From: Eretmocerus hayati
Taxonomy: Eukaryota > Arthropoda > Insecta > Hymenoptera > Aphelinidae
Assembly (NCBI GenBank): GCA_029851415.1
Contig: CM056743.1
Coordinates: 124,898,305 to 124,962,304 of the forward strand
Direction: 5' to 3'
Length of the DNA: 64,000 nt
The notes below the pieces were generated by a model. The model made no database searches. It had not been told where the DNA came from and was given only the letters and a program-made list of their open reading frames with translations. Within the stretch, counting starts at the first letter, position 1, and each line of letters begins with the position of its first letter. Position numbers and translations under genes: made by a program. Of this stretch, positions 11,959 through 23,937 are shown piece by piece.

Positions 11959-12357
11959 CACTGAGAATAAAATATTGCCGTCTGGCAATATTGTGGTATT
12001 ATCGTCAGACCATCTTTGGATTATCGCCACATCAAAATGATTTTGTTATTGCATCAATCTGGTACGAATAACCTAAACAATCTTTGGATTATATTTGTCC
12101 CTTCACCGGTACTAATCCATGCGAAAAATTGGTAGCTTTTGCGACACAATAGCCGTAATGTGAGTGTGAATCCAGTACGTATTGAGGCAAAAAAGTATAT
12201 TAGAGGTATTCATTTATTCTGGCAGTAATACCAGATCGCGGAACCGTCCTGATGGATTGATGCGATGACAAAATCCGTATTGCTCTCCTGGCTATACCAC
12301 TCCCTGGTCGCATGGCAAAATGCATGGCCGTATACGAACAAAATTTTTTTCTCAGTG
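11959..12357. mobile_element. MITE with CACTGAGAA termini (family 1, copy 1)
   Basis: The terminal inverted repeats are CACTGAGAATAAAATATTG at the left and the complement of CACTGAGAAAAAAATTTTG at the right, about 399 bases apart. The same family occurs in the opposite orientation at 23526-23937. The interior contains paired segments such as TTTTGTTATTGCATCAATC. No coding capacity, so it must have been mobilised in trans. Confidence 0.65.
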
Positions 12358-13869
12358 CATGAAAATTGAAGCTATCTTGAGGAACATTTAGTTCGACTCT
12401 GCAGGTCTTCATAAAATCTCAGAATGTAGAACCCTATGGATTGTTTCGCTTTTTCCAGCTACCTCGACCCCATTTTTCAAATCCCTGGATCTCAACATTT
12501 CCTGAAAATACAAAAAATTCAGGGGAAATTTTTCAGATATATCATATTCCATTCCCGGCTATCAATCGGTTGAAAATCCGCATCCGCAAGGCCTTCCATG
12601 GAAATACCAAAGCATCAATTGGTTGCCTAATTTCAAGCTCCGCGGTATTAGGTACACCAACAATCTCCGGCATGGTTCGCAAATCGATCGCAAGGGCCAC
12701 CGCATCAAGAGGATGCAACTAATTGCGCCCCCGCAGCAATAATCCGACAAGCCGATTAATTCCAATACTCGTATATACCCCATCCACTCCACCCTCCCAA
12801 ACCCTTAACACATCTCTGAACTACCCGTATGCGAGCTCAAACACCTGCGCGATCTAATATACACTCTGACAGGATCCGTTTCTCATCAAGCGCATTACAT
12901 AACCTGAGACGTCTCTAGTAGTTTAACCTTTTGACCTCGCGCAATCATCGTCTCTTGCGACTCTACTCTTAATACTTAATCAGAGTCGGTGAAAATTATT
13001 GGCGTGAATTAATCTCGGAGGGGTAATGATGAAAGCTCGTAGCGAGCTCCGTCGCGGTACTGTCTATTTTCCAGGCGCTAGAGCGCGAGAGAAAACGAAG
13101 CCGAGGTCCTCGAAGGTGCAATCTCGAGAGCTGCTTCCGTTCTCGCGCACGGATCGACATCGACATTCTATAGACATTTTATCGAAAGTGGGTGAAGGGG
13201 GGGGGGACTTTATTGGTGTAAAGGGGAATGAGGGAATGAGCTGAGAGCGATCGAGAGTTAGAGTACCTATAGGGACAACAACTTGGGTATCGAGCGGCGA
13301 TTGGTGTAGCACTGTGTTTATTTTACCTCAGGGAGATGGGAGAAAACGCGAGGTGATTATTGGGAACTGCGAGTGGCGTGACGAAGAATTAAAAGGATGC
13401 GGAAGGAGGGTTGAGGAAGGAGGTAGTTATTTTGGGGGCTTGAATTTTGCCTTGGTGGATATGTTTTAGAGGAAACTAAGGATGAGATCTTACATGATTA
13501 GGTGATGATAGAAGAAACTGAGTCGATGCTTTGTTAGCCAAATGAGTGAGAATTTTCTTAACCTTCACCAATTCACGGGAAGCACTGTCAGGTGTTTGAT
13601 ACTGGTGCCTTTCTCCCGCACATGAATTTATGTAAGTCTACGATGCATACAACCGAAGAAATTCACTCGCTCACATGAGCATTATTGTCTTATTTGTGAC
13701 TTCACGTCGTATTACGATATGAATCGGTCCACGGTCTAGCCCAGAAGCGAATGGAACTCGTCAAACAACTTGTGTACATTTTTGAGCGATAAGAAAGTTA
13801 GACACGGAGTTCAATCAAAATTTCTTCAGTCCAACATTCTTACATTCACAAAAAGTGTTTTCTCACAAG
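12358..13869. other. Intergenic, no gene recognised
   Basis: Nothing coding is evident. Around 13020-13160 the sequence is locally GC-richer, and a G9 run lies at about 13197. Open frames on both strands there (13026-13244 and 13064-13312) overlap each other and lack protein-like features. Confidence 0.45.
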
Positions 13870-15112
13870 TAGGGGAGAGTTGGGTGAATGAGGACAGGGG
13901 CGAATTAGGACAAGCAAGATAGCTCGGTTGTGGGCGAGTCCAGGCTTCCGCCGCGTAAAAACATTTTCAATACCATCACAGAATCACAGACAATGGTTTT
14001 TATCCCGGTTAGACCTCCCGAAACGACACTGGGGGTCCTCGCTGACGTAGGGGTGCTTTTTGAGGGCCTTACGCGGTTTATTTCGCAAATGCAAGATTAC
14101 ACGCTGCTTCTGCAAAAGTGGGTCGGCTTAATCGACATCCAGGGCTCAAAAACTACGTCACAAAACGAAGATTTTGAGCCGTCGTGGGTCAAAATCGGCC
14201 CACTTGAACCCGAGTTATCGCAATTTTGCGAAAAAAACGCTTGGGGGCATTTTAGGACAAACTGAACGGGGCGAATCAGGACAATGCTAAATCCCATTTA
14301 AAATCGGTCGACCGATCGCGTGCCCGTGTTTTTCGATAATTGTTGCCCGTATCGAGGCGCGTGTGCGTTTGGGCAAATTCTTCGAAGCGCGGGTTGTTGA
14401 GGGTGAGTTAGATGATTGAATATGGGTGAAAAAGTGAAGTTACGATGTCCAATGGCCGTACTTAGGAGTCAGTTTAGAGGTCAGAAGTCGCTTTTTACGT
14501 GTTCTAAGCGAGTGCTCGATTTTCGCATTTTTACTGTCCCATTCGCTGATATTGTCTTGAATATTACACACTATCAGCGGGATCGTTTATGTAGAGGCGA
14601 GTATGAATACCTCCAATATGAAGAAAAACTAATGAAAGTCGATTATTAGAGTCTGCGAAATGATTGCTGGTTGCTGAAGACGGCAGTGCGCCAAAAACCG
14701 CCTAATTCAATAATGTTCCAGAATGACATAAAAATAAATCACTTGCTGAGGCTATGGGAGGATGTAAAGGTCGCGGGCGAGTTTTCCTCTCGATTTAGGG
14801 TTACTACCACGTATTTTGGTGAGCAAATGTGACTCTAATAGGTGAGGGATAATGCCGTATACCTCAATTTTGGAAGGCTGTCCAAATTTGCCCCCAACAC
14901 TTGCCAAAAGTGCCCCCAAACGCGGGGGGAATCAGGACAGATTTTTTTCTCAAACTTCCAAAAAAATTATGAAAGCGGTGACCTGGGGATCTGAAAATTT
15001 TTTTACAATATATTCAATAGTTGAACTTCAAAGTCTCGTAGCGCGCCTATCCCCAAGTATCGCCAGATAGCCCCACTGCAAAACCTGTCCTAACTCGCCC
15101 CACTTTCCCCTA
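13870..15112. mobile_element. Non-autonomous DNA element with TAGGGGA termini
   Basis: The left end reads TAGGGGAGAGTTGGG and the right end is the complement of TAGGGGAAAGTGGGG. The inner parts also match: GAGGACAGG..GAATTAGGACA at the left against complementary CCTGTCCTAACTCGCC at the right. A further internal copy (GGGGGAATCAGGACAGAT) lies near 14922. The 111-codon frame at 13930-14265 (+) has no known motif and probably reflects the GC-rich part of the element. I do not assign a superfamily. Confidence 0.55.
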
Positions 15113-15184
15113 TGCTTTTACTTTGTAAAAAAAATGAAAAAGCTCATCGATGAGAACACAAATTTTTCTTCGATCTTTGAGGAC

Positions 15185-15288
15185 AAGGTTTTGGAAGCTA
15201 ATAGAAATTGCAAGCTTTCATGGTATGATATTTGAGAATAAATAATTCTCATACTATGGAAGCTTGCACATTCTATTAGCAAACCTAC
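15185..15288. repeat. Short palindromic hairpin
   Basis: Arms of about 50 bases on either side of a centre near 15237 pair with few mismatches: GCTAATAGAA..TTGCAAGCTT..CATGGTATGA against TCATACTATGGAAGCTTGCA..TTCTATTAGC. One arm recurs at about 51476-51530, so this is a dispersed repeat rather than a unique locus. The stem could fold as RNA, but the repeat nature argues against a conserved microRNA. Confidence 0.55.
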
Positions 15289-18200
15289 GTTCTCGACGTT
15301 TACGAAAGAGTACCATCATCAGCTTATATTTGAAAAAACTCATCATCCTCGTCGAAGTTAACTTGAACTTCTGCAAATATATTCCAGCTATGTTGGTTTC
15401 GGTGGTTTGAAATCCACGTCAAATTATAAGTTCAAAGGAGATGTGAAATTCACTTTCCGAATGGATTTATTCGTATCTTCCACAGGGAATAAACCAGCCT
15501 GCGTACAGGAGCTACAAGCACCTCTGCTGAATTCCTAGTGTACTATTCAAGTGCTTGTTGTTGAAAACCAACCTGGTCTCAATAACTCGAATGAGATGAA
15601 AATAAAAAAGTCCACGTACCAAGTAGTAACTTCTCATCAAACTTCATGAATATCTCCCAGGTCAACCAATTTGCGACAGTACTAATTTCAAGAGATTCAT
15701 GACTCAGTAGACTGGTCTTGCTGCAAACTGTAAGCAACCAATGATTATGATCACGTGATTGTACCTCTAGTAGAACAGTTATTAGAAGATAATGATCAAC
15801 AACGAGATACAAAAGTCTCCAACACCTACCTAACAATTTTGATTTGACGAATTGAGGTTCAAGAATTCAATGGAGATGTGAGGTTGCGTCCAAAGGGTGA
15901 TGAGGTGCTACATCCAACATCACTCAAATATCTTTTCACCGTACTGCTCTCGGTGAATAAGGAACAAATCCGCGAGAAGTTTCGACCCGATTCCCGCTCA
16001 ATCTCTTTCGGTTTTATGTGACTTTGTGCAATGTACCTACAAATGTACTTCTAAGAATTGTGGATCTTTTGAAGTATACGATATTCGGTCGCGCAAAACT
16101 TCTGGCTTTCCTGCATCGAAGTTTCGGTCTCCTCGTTACCGAGCTTTTACTCAAAGGACAGCAAAACCTTCGGTAGTTGCAGACAAGACGTTTTGTGCTG
16201 ATGTAAGGTCGTTATATTCAGATTTTAGAACTTCAATCGAATTCTTGGAAGGAAAACTGTTGTACACGATACATCTGTTTCTTAAGATTACGATTGAGCG
16301 GTTTTTCTTCTGGCTCCGAAAAAGAATCCAAAAGCTGCTTATATAGCGTCTCTTTTGGAAGTTACTGATGTGTGAAGGCCATTTGTTTGTTGCCAACAGA
16401 ATTCAGATTTACTTGAGGACTCAGAAGAATTTCATGACCTATATCGCAATAAGTTAAATATTTCAAATCCTCTGATTTTTTAACAAAGTGAACATCCATC
16501 ATCCACTTGAAGCGTTGTTTAGACCAAAGTTTCAAGACTCATCTCTATGAAAATGAAAAATCTTCGGGCTTTGGATGAAGCAGTTACCACGAAAACGTCC
16601 GAGAATGAAGTTGTTACTCATTCCGTTGACTTTTACTGCGATCGCTCAACAGTCCGCACTTTTTCAACACGCCGTATAAATGCGCGAGGAATGTAGTTAC
16701 ACAAAGTTGTATGCGATCCGTGAAGAGCTTTGAAAATTAAATTGGTGCTCGTTAAAATGAAGATCGGTAGGTATAGAGAATCAAGTGTAGAGAGGGAAGT
16801 GCTAGCCACTAGTTTCAGCCTGTAATTTCTTCGCAAGACCACTTGATGGTCTTACACAGAGATTGAGCGTTTTACAACGGCGAATCGACTATGGTGGTGT
16901 AAAATTTGTAAGCAACTTTCAGAGCGAGTAATTCGTAGCACATAATATCATGTCAATGAGTGCTGCTAAGACTCTGATAATGAGAAGGACTATTGCAGGT
17001 TAAGTATTTGAATTCGATCTATCGTTGATATCTCCATAATAATGTACTAAAGATATTTCCCACGATGAAGATTTTCTAGCAATGCTTCCACGGTAGAGTA
17101 ATCTTGATGAATATGGATGATTTGAAAGGCCTTGTCCATGAATGACAATAAAGGCTCACAATATGTACGCAGATTATATCTTTTTACAATTCAAAGACCT
17201 TGGGGTTCGTTTGTTATTTTGAAAATTGATACTGCGTTACTATCATTGACATCCACTAATTTTCTTTCTTCTTATCTTGAATAAATCCGTCAATTTTGGT
17301 GAACCAGAAATCCTCGCTTTTCGCAAGCTCAGTGATTTGGACTATCCAAAGAAAATATTAGCTTATAAGATCGACTTTTGAGCGAACTTTCTGACGAATA
17401 GCCCCTATCACCTTAAGCTTTGGCAGGTAGTTGAAATTGTTTTTGGTGGAGCTACTTCAGCAAGCTCTAATACTTGTGTCCTCTAATATTTGGTTTATTT
17501 GATTATGCCGTATAGACCAAGTCAGACTAGATCTTACCATATGAATTCTCTTCCTAACCTCATAAGAAAAAGGGAGAGAGGCCCGATAGCCAGACCAAGT
17601 CTGACCGCGTAATCGAATAAATCTGCTCTGATAAAAACCACATCCTCGATCATCATTCAACCTCGAAGTTTTTTTAAAAATCATCGCGATTAGATGTTCT
17701 TCTCTATTAAACTGATACTATCCGAATGGATATGAAATTTCCAATTCTTTTGATCCAAAATAACTACGGTTCTATAGAGGCTAGAGAAGACAATAACTTC
17801 TCAACTGATAATGGAGAGGTGAAAGTACTTTGAAACTTTGAGTGTTACCTCAAACCCGCAAGCTTTAGAAATCAATAGACTTACCAAAGACCTCATCATC
17901 CATGCAGGGTTGAGTATGCGAGAATCTCCAGATCTGATTTCGTCCGATATGCCATAAACACGGCTATGAATATCATGAACACCGTTTAGAATGTCTATTG
18001 GCTTGAGCCCACAAAGATTCACAAGGTGCTTGATGTCAATGCAACACACGACATGCATTCCAGTGTACACCTGCGCAGGCATGCACTGAAACTATATCTG
18101 GGTACAGGTATTCCAAAGGCTTGCCACGAGCAGTATTAATTGAATTGCTAATAATCCAGAGGCGTCTAGGCTGATCCGAGCCCCTTAATTACTCTCGGCA

Positions 18201-19260
18201 AGGGGCAAATTTGCTGACGCCACCACTATGAGGCCACCCATCGCCTCTTGTCGTCGAAAATGCAGCTTCCTCTGGCGTAAGAAGCTCGTTCGTTGCGTTA
18301 TGCACATCCTTAGTGCATATACCGGGCGATATTATAATATCGTACTAGCTCTATAATACGGAGGATATTGGCTTAATTTAATTGGGCGTTCACGCTTCTC
18401 ACTGAGCGATTGATTTGTACCATTCACGAAAAATTGGTAAATGAAAGTGGAATAAGATACGTGGTAGGGTATAAAATGCATCAGTATGAATCTATCCGAA
18501 TGAGAGATGTACTCACCTGTGCAATGTCACCCGAGATTTCGAAGGAATGGTATGAAATTGCAAAATAAAAGTTTTATAAGATTTGCTAGAATGAACCAGT
18601 CACCAGAATGAGTCTGGGGCATAGCTACTACGAACTGATCTCAGTGGAAACCGGGCATGTGAAAAATTACAAATTGAAAGATTTCCACCGCTTTTGGTTT
18701 GAAATCGGTAGTTGCATGCAGTATAATATGAAGGTTGCACTTCTATCAGATGTGTCATATCTTCATGAGTTTTCAAAACTGTCTGACTGAACTTTGTAGA
18801 TTGTATTATCAATCATGGAGTGCTGACTACAGTTGTTGAGCTCTAATCTATAGGATCTATTAAAAATATCTCAAAACTGAAATATGATGTTTTTAATTCC
18901 AATTTTTTTCAACTATTTCACTCCAATAAGAGGTATATAATAGGCTTTTACAAAACTGTCTCTTCCAGTATTCAGAAACCTTAGCAAACCTTCGACATAA
19001 CCAAACTTAAATTCACTAGATAAGAAACCACGACACTCATCAGAACAAGATGAAAGATGCTAAAATTATGTGGACGAAATATACTGATTTTTAAAAGGTA
19101 TGATTCACTTATGTGAATTTTGAGTTCCATGTATTCTGAAGATTCTGTATTCAAATACTTTTCAGACTTTAAAAGGACGACAAACCTGTCGTCGAAACGT
19201 AGTCGATAATAAATCATACTGTGACTCGAAAGACAGACATTATTTCTCCAAACTATCTCA
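15289..19260. other. Intergenic, no gene recognised
   Basis: Nearly 4 kb of AT-rich sequence with only short, unremarkable open frames on both strands. I looked for tRNA-like B boxes, zinc-finger spacing, reverse transcriptase or transposase motifs and long inverted repeats, and saw none I would defend. Confidence 0.4.
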
Positions 19261-19261
19261 A

Positions 19262-20065
19262 AATGATGAAGATGTAATTTTATCGGTCTTTGCGAGTTAA
19301 AGTCAGCAAATTTTGCTGAATTTTTAGCATCAATCGAGAATGAATTTTTCTCCACTCTCGATCAATGCACCTTTAGAGCCTCGTATGGTTCCGAGGATGC
19401 ATCCAAAGGATTTTGATGGAAAGAAATGAAAAGTAAAGATGAGAAATGAGAAACTTGATGAAAAATTTTGATTCTACGCTGATATTGTGCGTGTTTCGCC
19501 CTTCTCTCATTGCTCGGGCTTTTCAAAGTGGTGGAAGAGCAATGAGAGTTTACCACTGACACGCGGCTCAAGTGGCCGAATGTTCGATGGTTTGAACGCC
19601 CTTATATACGAAAGTTCATCTTCGTTATGCGCTTGCGAGAAAGGTCAATTTAACCCGCTATTTTCATTTGATTTCTCAACATTTTTACTTTGGCAGCTCT
19701 TCGGCCTTCTGCCGGAGATATGACTAATTAATTTTGACACTCGATCGATATGATCGGATATCGTATTTATCACTCGCGGGAATTTCAAATTATGAAGATG
19801 TAATTTTATCGGTCTTTGCGAGTTAAAGTCAGCAAATTTTACGAAATAAATATACGAGGTAAACAAATATACGAGGCTCTAAAGGTGCATTGATCGAGAG
19901 TGGAGAAAAATTCATTCTCGATTGATGCTAAAAATTCAGCAAAATTTGCTGACTTTAACTCGCAAAGACCGATAAAATTACATCTTCATAATTTGAAATT
20001 CCCGCGAGTGATAAATACGATATCCGATCATATCGATCGAGTGTCAAAATTAATTAGTCATATCT
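19262..20065. mobile_element. Nested foldback with three arms
   Basis: The segment 19870-20065 is complementary to two separate upstream segments. Its first part (19870-19990) pairs with 19262-19385 and its second part (about 19943-20065) pairs with 19716-19839. The central piece (TGACTTTAACTCGCAAAG and flanking bases) is shared by all three arms. Pairing is almost perfect over more than 100 bases in both cases. The small open frames across here encode the same peptide in opposite directions and are not genes. A transcript through this locus could form two alternative long hairpins. Confidence 0.65.
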
Positions 20066-21489
20066 CAAAATGTTTGCGATGACTTGAAACATTACCTTCC
20101 TGCTGCTTGATCCATATAAACATACCTACATCTAGAATATTTCATTGAGATAAAGACATTCAAGAGCAAACAGACACCTCGTTTGTACAATCTGGATGTG
20201 TCTTCGCGAGGATGATATCATCAAAGTACACCTGTCACTGCGTGTTTCACGCACGCACCCCATATGAATTTCAATGAGCAATAGCGTACTAGTAATTCGG
20301 TCTCAAATTCGAGGAACACAGAGACGTATAGGGAATCGAATTACTAATATAGCCCACATTGTTCCCCATCAGAGCTTGCACTCTCTGTTTCAGTAGTTCT
20401 GCTAACACGCAGATACGAAATTCAACCCTTGAGATTGCTGACAAGCTCTAATATTGAATAAGGCATCAAATTCCAAGATATTTGGATTAAAGTCGCCTTA
20501 ATGCTTCTCACTTATCTAGACACGAATATTAGTCTTAGTGCAAGTAAATCTTTACACCCGTGTCAATTGAGAGCTTCGAGGATCGTTCACGGCTATTGTG
20601 ATTGCATTAGCGCATGAATAGATACTAGGAAGTCTATACTATTGTGTTTCTGGATTCCTAATGTTCTGATACGAGATTCACCGAAGCGATATTATTGCAG
20701 AATGCTTGGGATGAAATTCTTCAATGAGAATGCGACAGAGATGGTACAAAGGAAGTAAGCCAAGTATATGTTTTTTGCCTTCTCAAACGCAGATGGAGTT
20801 TAAAATTTCTGAAACTCGGCATACGATTTCGCATTCATCGACCTCTAAAGTGTGTTTTTTTTCTTCTTCTAAACTCATTCGACTGTCAAATAGACGGCGA
20901 ATATACCTTTGAAATGTGTGAAACGTCGAATTTATTCCAGCGTCTCTCCCAATCGTACTCAGACCCACACTTTTTGACAATTTTCTAGAATAAGCTCATA
21001 AGTATACCTACGTGTGAGGCTTTTATACGCTCGTTCGAGCGTGTATAAGCGATCACTTTTGAACGCATCAAATGGATGTATCTCATCGTCTCTTTAGCTG
21101 ATATATCCCAGTATTGCGAATCAATGAGATTAACGCCTCCGGCAATGCTCTGCGAAAAACGTTTCTCCTTACCTTTTTTTACGAGCTTCCGGAGTAAGCG
21201 GCTTCGGATATGGCTCGAGCAAGCGTGTTAACTTCCAATTTGTTCCTTTGAAGATTGCCCGTGATGCGATGAGAGAGATTCGTATGGAGTGGATGAGTAT
21301 AAAAAGTCACTTAATGAAATGCTATGAGATATGTTGAGAGTAGCTCTTGCACACTCGGTTTCATTTAGTTTCGTATATTTTCTATTTTTCACCAGGTGAA
21401 TTTTCATCAAGTAATGAAGATGAAACATGTATGATCCAGGAAATGATGAGAACAAGGTGATTATACCCAACTTCATCCCCCAATCTGAA
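20066..21489. other. Intergenic, no gene recognised
   Basis: No gene or complete element recognised. The overlapping open frames around 20724-20980 on opposite strands lack protein character. Confidence 0.4.
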
Positions 21490-21840
21490 TTTTGTTCCAA
21501 TTTCCATCGAATTCTCTTGAGATTTGGGCTAAACAACGAGTTAGACTATTCAAGTTATTATCTAACTTCAATCGCCTAACCCGTTATTTAGCCCAAATTG
21601 CAAAAGAATTCGAGGAAAGTCGGAACAAAAGGGTGTGTGATTTATAGGTTAGGATGTACCACACGCCCACTGGCTCTCACTTTTCTGCAATAATCTGATG
21701 ATTGGGGCTGAACGTTGAGTTGTCGAGTATGAGTCGGACAATAACAATAACTAGACAACTCATCTCAAACTTTGCACCAATAAAATTTTTATACAAGTGG
21801 TGAATGGAAAAACGGGCGTGCTGCAAACCGCATGCCCTTA
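21490..21840 (-). mobile_element. Truncated copy of hairpin MITE (family 3)
   Basis: It matches the element at 58941-59328 in reverse orientation. The right terminus reads ..GGGCGTGCTGC..CCGCATGCCCTTA, the complement of the 58941 end. The internal hairpin built on TTTGGGCTAAACAACGAGTT and its complement is present but more diverged. The left terminus is missing: similarity starts near 21490 inside the element. Confidence 0.6.
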
Positions 21841-23525
21841 AACAAATCTTTTCACAAACAATTTTCACCCATTACAATATTACTGCTGGGCCTATTTCAA
21901 AGCCTGTCGTGAAAAATCAAAAAATTCAAAATCTCTCAAATGAGATGAAAATTAAAATAATCAAACGCCCAGCCAAAATTTGTCCGTCAGCATCCCGTGT
22001 ATCGAGTAGCCTATGTGGTAGGGTTGAAGGGTGAATGGGGCGGAGCGTGGGTGGGTCATGGGCGGGTGGGTGGTTCATGGGCACCACCCATAGAGGTAGT
22101 ACAGATAGAGCACGCGAGGTATAGGCCTCCCTGTAAGTGGAAAAGTCCGATCACAGAAGTGAGACAGAAGATACGATCGGCTACGTGTTACGCATGGCGA
22201 GTATATCTATATGAGGGCCCGTCTATACCTGCGGTCCCGACTCAAAGCATGGGCCAGCGCATGGGCCGAGCCGAGTCGATCCTATCGTGTGTCTCTCTCT
22301 CCTGGTTTCTCCGTTTGGAGGGGCGCTTGCGTGCTCTATCCGTATTACCTCTATGGCACCATACCACCATGGTGGTGGTGGTGGTGGTGGTGGTGGTCTA
22401 GTTCTATCTAGTTCAGTCAAGTTTGATCTAATTCGGCTCAGTTTGGTGTAATTAGGACTAGTTAATCAAAAAAATTCCTTAAACATTCACAGCTGTTGCT
22501 AACCCGAGGCTGCGTGTTAATCCATCGGTTAGGTGCTGTAGTTGGCACGGACAGAAAACGAGCTCTAGTCGCTAGATTTCTGCTGCATCAGGGCACTGAA
22601 ATAAGGCGAAGTGGATGCAGACTCCTTTTTCTGGCTTTACCGACTGATAAAGCGCACAACCTGCAGATAACCCTTTGACCCTCAGCTCACCAACGACTAT
22701 GAATACTAGTGTTGATAGTTCGAAACTTTGATCTATCCAACTGAGCCGTTCCGGGAATTAAAAGGAGTGGAACTAAATTTTCTAAACAATATATCTATCA
22801 ATAGGTAAAATTCGAGATGATATCATTTTTTCGACCTTCATAAGATACCTCTTCCTGTCACCTTGGATTGGTCATCAATCATCACTTTGCAACCATCATT
22901 TTTGAGCTACAAAAGCATTTGAGGGGCTTCTGACTTATCAAGAACATTCACAAGCCGAACGAGCGGTAGCGAGTAAGACAATAACGCTAGTCTTGAATTT
23001 TAATCAACGAGAGCCGAGCCATACAAAATTTCCTGAAAACTCATATTTTGCAAGTTGGTAAAGAGTGTATTTCAATTTCCCACTTCGTGTATGAGAACCT
23101 GCAGCCCAAGAACGAGAAAATAGACGCGGTCCATGAGCCTTTCGTGAAATCACAATGTCCCCGCTTTTAGATATCCAAATGAGATGTCCCTTAGATCAAT
23201 TCACAGATTTTCTTCACATACTTTCAGTTTCTCTCTGAACTGTTGCATGAACCTGCGAAAGTTAGGATAAAAAATGGGACAAGCTGGCTACACCTCTACG
23301 TTCAGAATTGAACTAGGCTCCGTATTTTGCACATAAAGTAGCTTCAGATCGGAATTCTGCACCAATTAGGACAACAAATGTGGAAAAATTGGTCGAATAA
23401 TGATATTTTATGACACTGCACGTAGATGAGGGTTTTGTACGAAGGGCCAAGTCCGTAGTAATGGAACTACCAATGTGCATGTGATCTCATATGATATTAT
23501 AATAGGCACGCGAATCTGAAAATCA
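21841..23525. other. Intergenic with a (GGT)n microsatellite
   Basis: A GGT/GTG trinucleotide run lies at about 22368-22397. Long G-plus-T-rich stretches at 22020-22090 create spurious open frames rich in W, V and G. No gene recognised. Confidence 0.5.
22368..22397. repeat. (GGT)n microsatellite
   Basis: About ten uninterrupted GGT units directly follow ACCATACCACCAT, giving a short inverted pair with it. The polyvaline and polytryptophan or polyproline open frames over this run are artefacts of it. Confidence 0.9.
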
Positions 23526-23937
23526 CACTGAGAAAAAAATTTTGGTCGTACGGCCATGCGTTTTGCCGTACGACCAAAATGGTATTTGCTGCAGAGCAAT
23601 ACCGATTTTGTTATTGCACCAATCCGTCAGAACGGTTTGGCGATCTGGTATTATTGCTAAAATGAATGAATACCATCCATATACTTGAAATACCCCGATA
23701 CTTAATGGATTCACCGTCACATTACAGCTATTTTGCCACAAAAGCCAACAATTTTCTGTGCACGGAATGGTACCGGTAAAAGGACAAATATAATCTAGAG
23801 ATTTTTCAGGTTATTCGTGCTAGATTGATGCAATAACAAAATCATTTTGCTGTGGTGACAATCCAGTATTGATCAGACGGCAATACCTCGTAACAATACT
23901 GTCGTATGGTTCTGACGGCAATATTTCATTCTCAGTG
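23526..23937. mobile_element. MITE with CACTGAGAA termini (family 1, copy 2)
   Basis: Begins CACTGAGAAAAAAATTTTGG and ends with ..TTTCATTCTCAGTG. It is an inverted relative of 11959-12357: both contain TTTTGTTATTGCA and GACGGCAATA-type segments. Just inside the left end is a strong small palindrome (GGTCGTACGGC .. GCCGTACGACC). There is no coding capacity. Confidence 0.65.

Noticed and set aside
13930..14265. 111-codon frame inside the 13870 element as a transposase
   Set aside because: No catalytic DDE/D spacing or DNA-binding motif, and far too short for a transposase.
19150..19215. Hammerhead ribozyme or Penelope-type end suggested by GTCGTCGAAACGT, and similar GAAACGTCG motifs near 20918 and 51450
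   Set aside because: The required CTGATGA core is absent in the right position at all three places.
22200..22420. Valine-rich and proline-rich frames around the (GGT)n run
   Set aside because: They are translations of a microsatellite.
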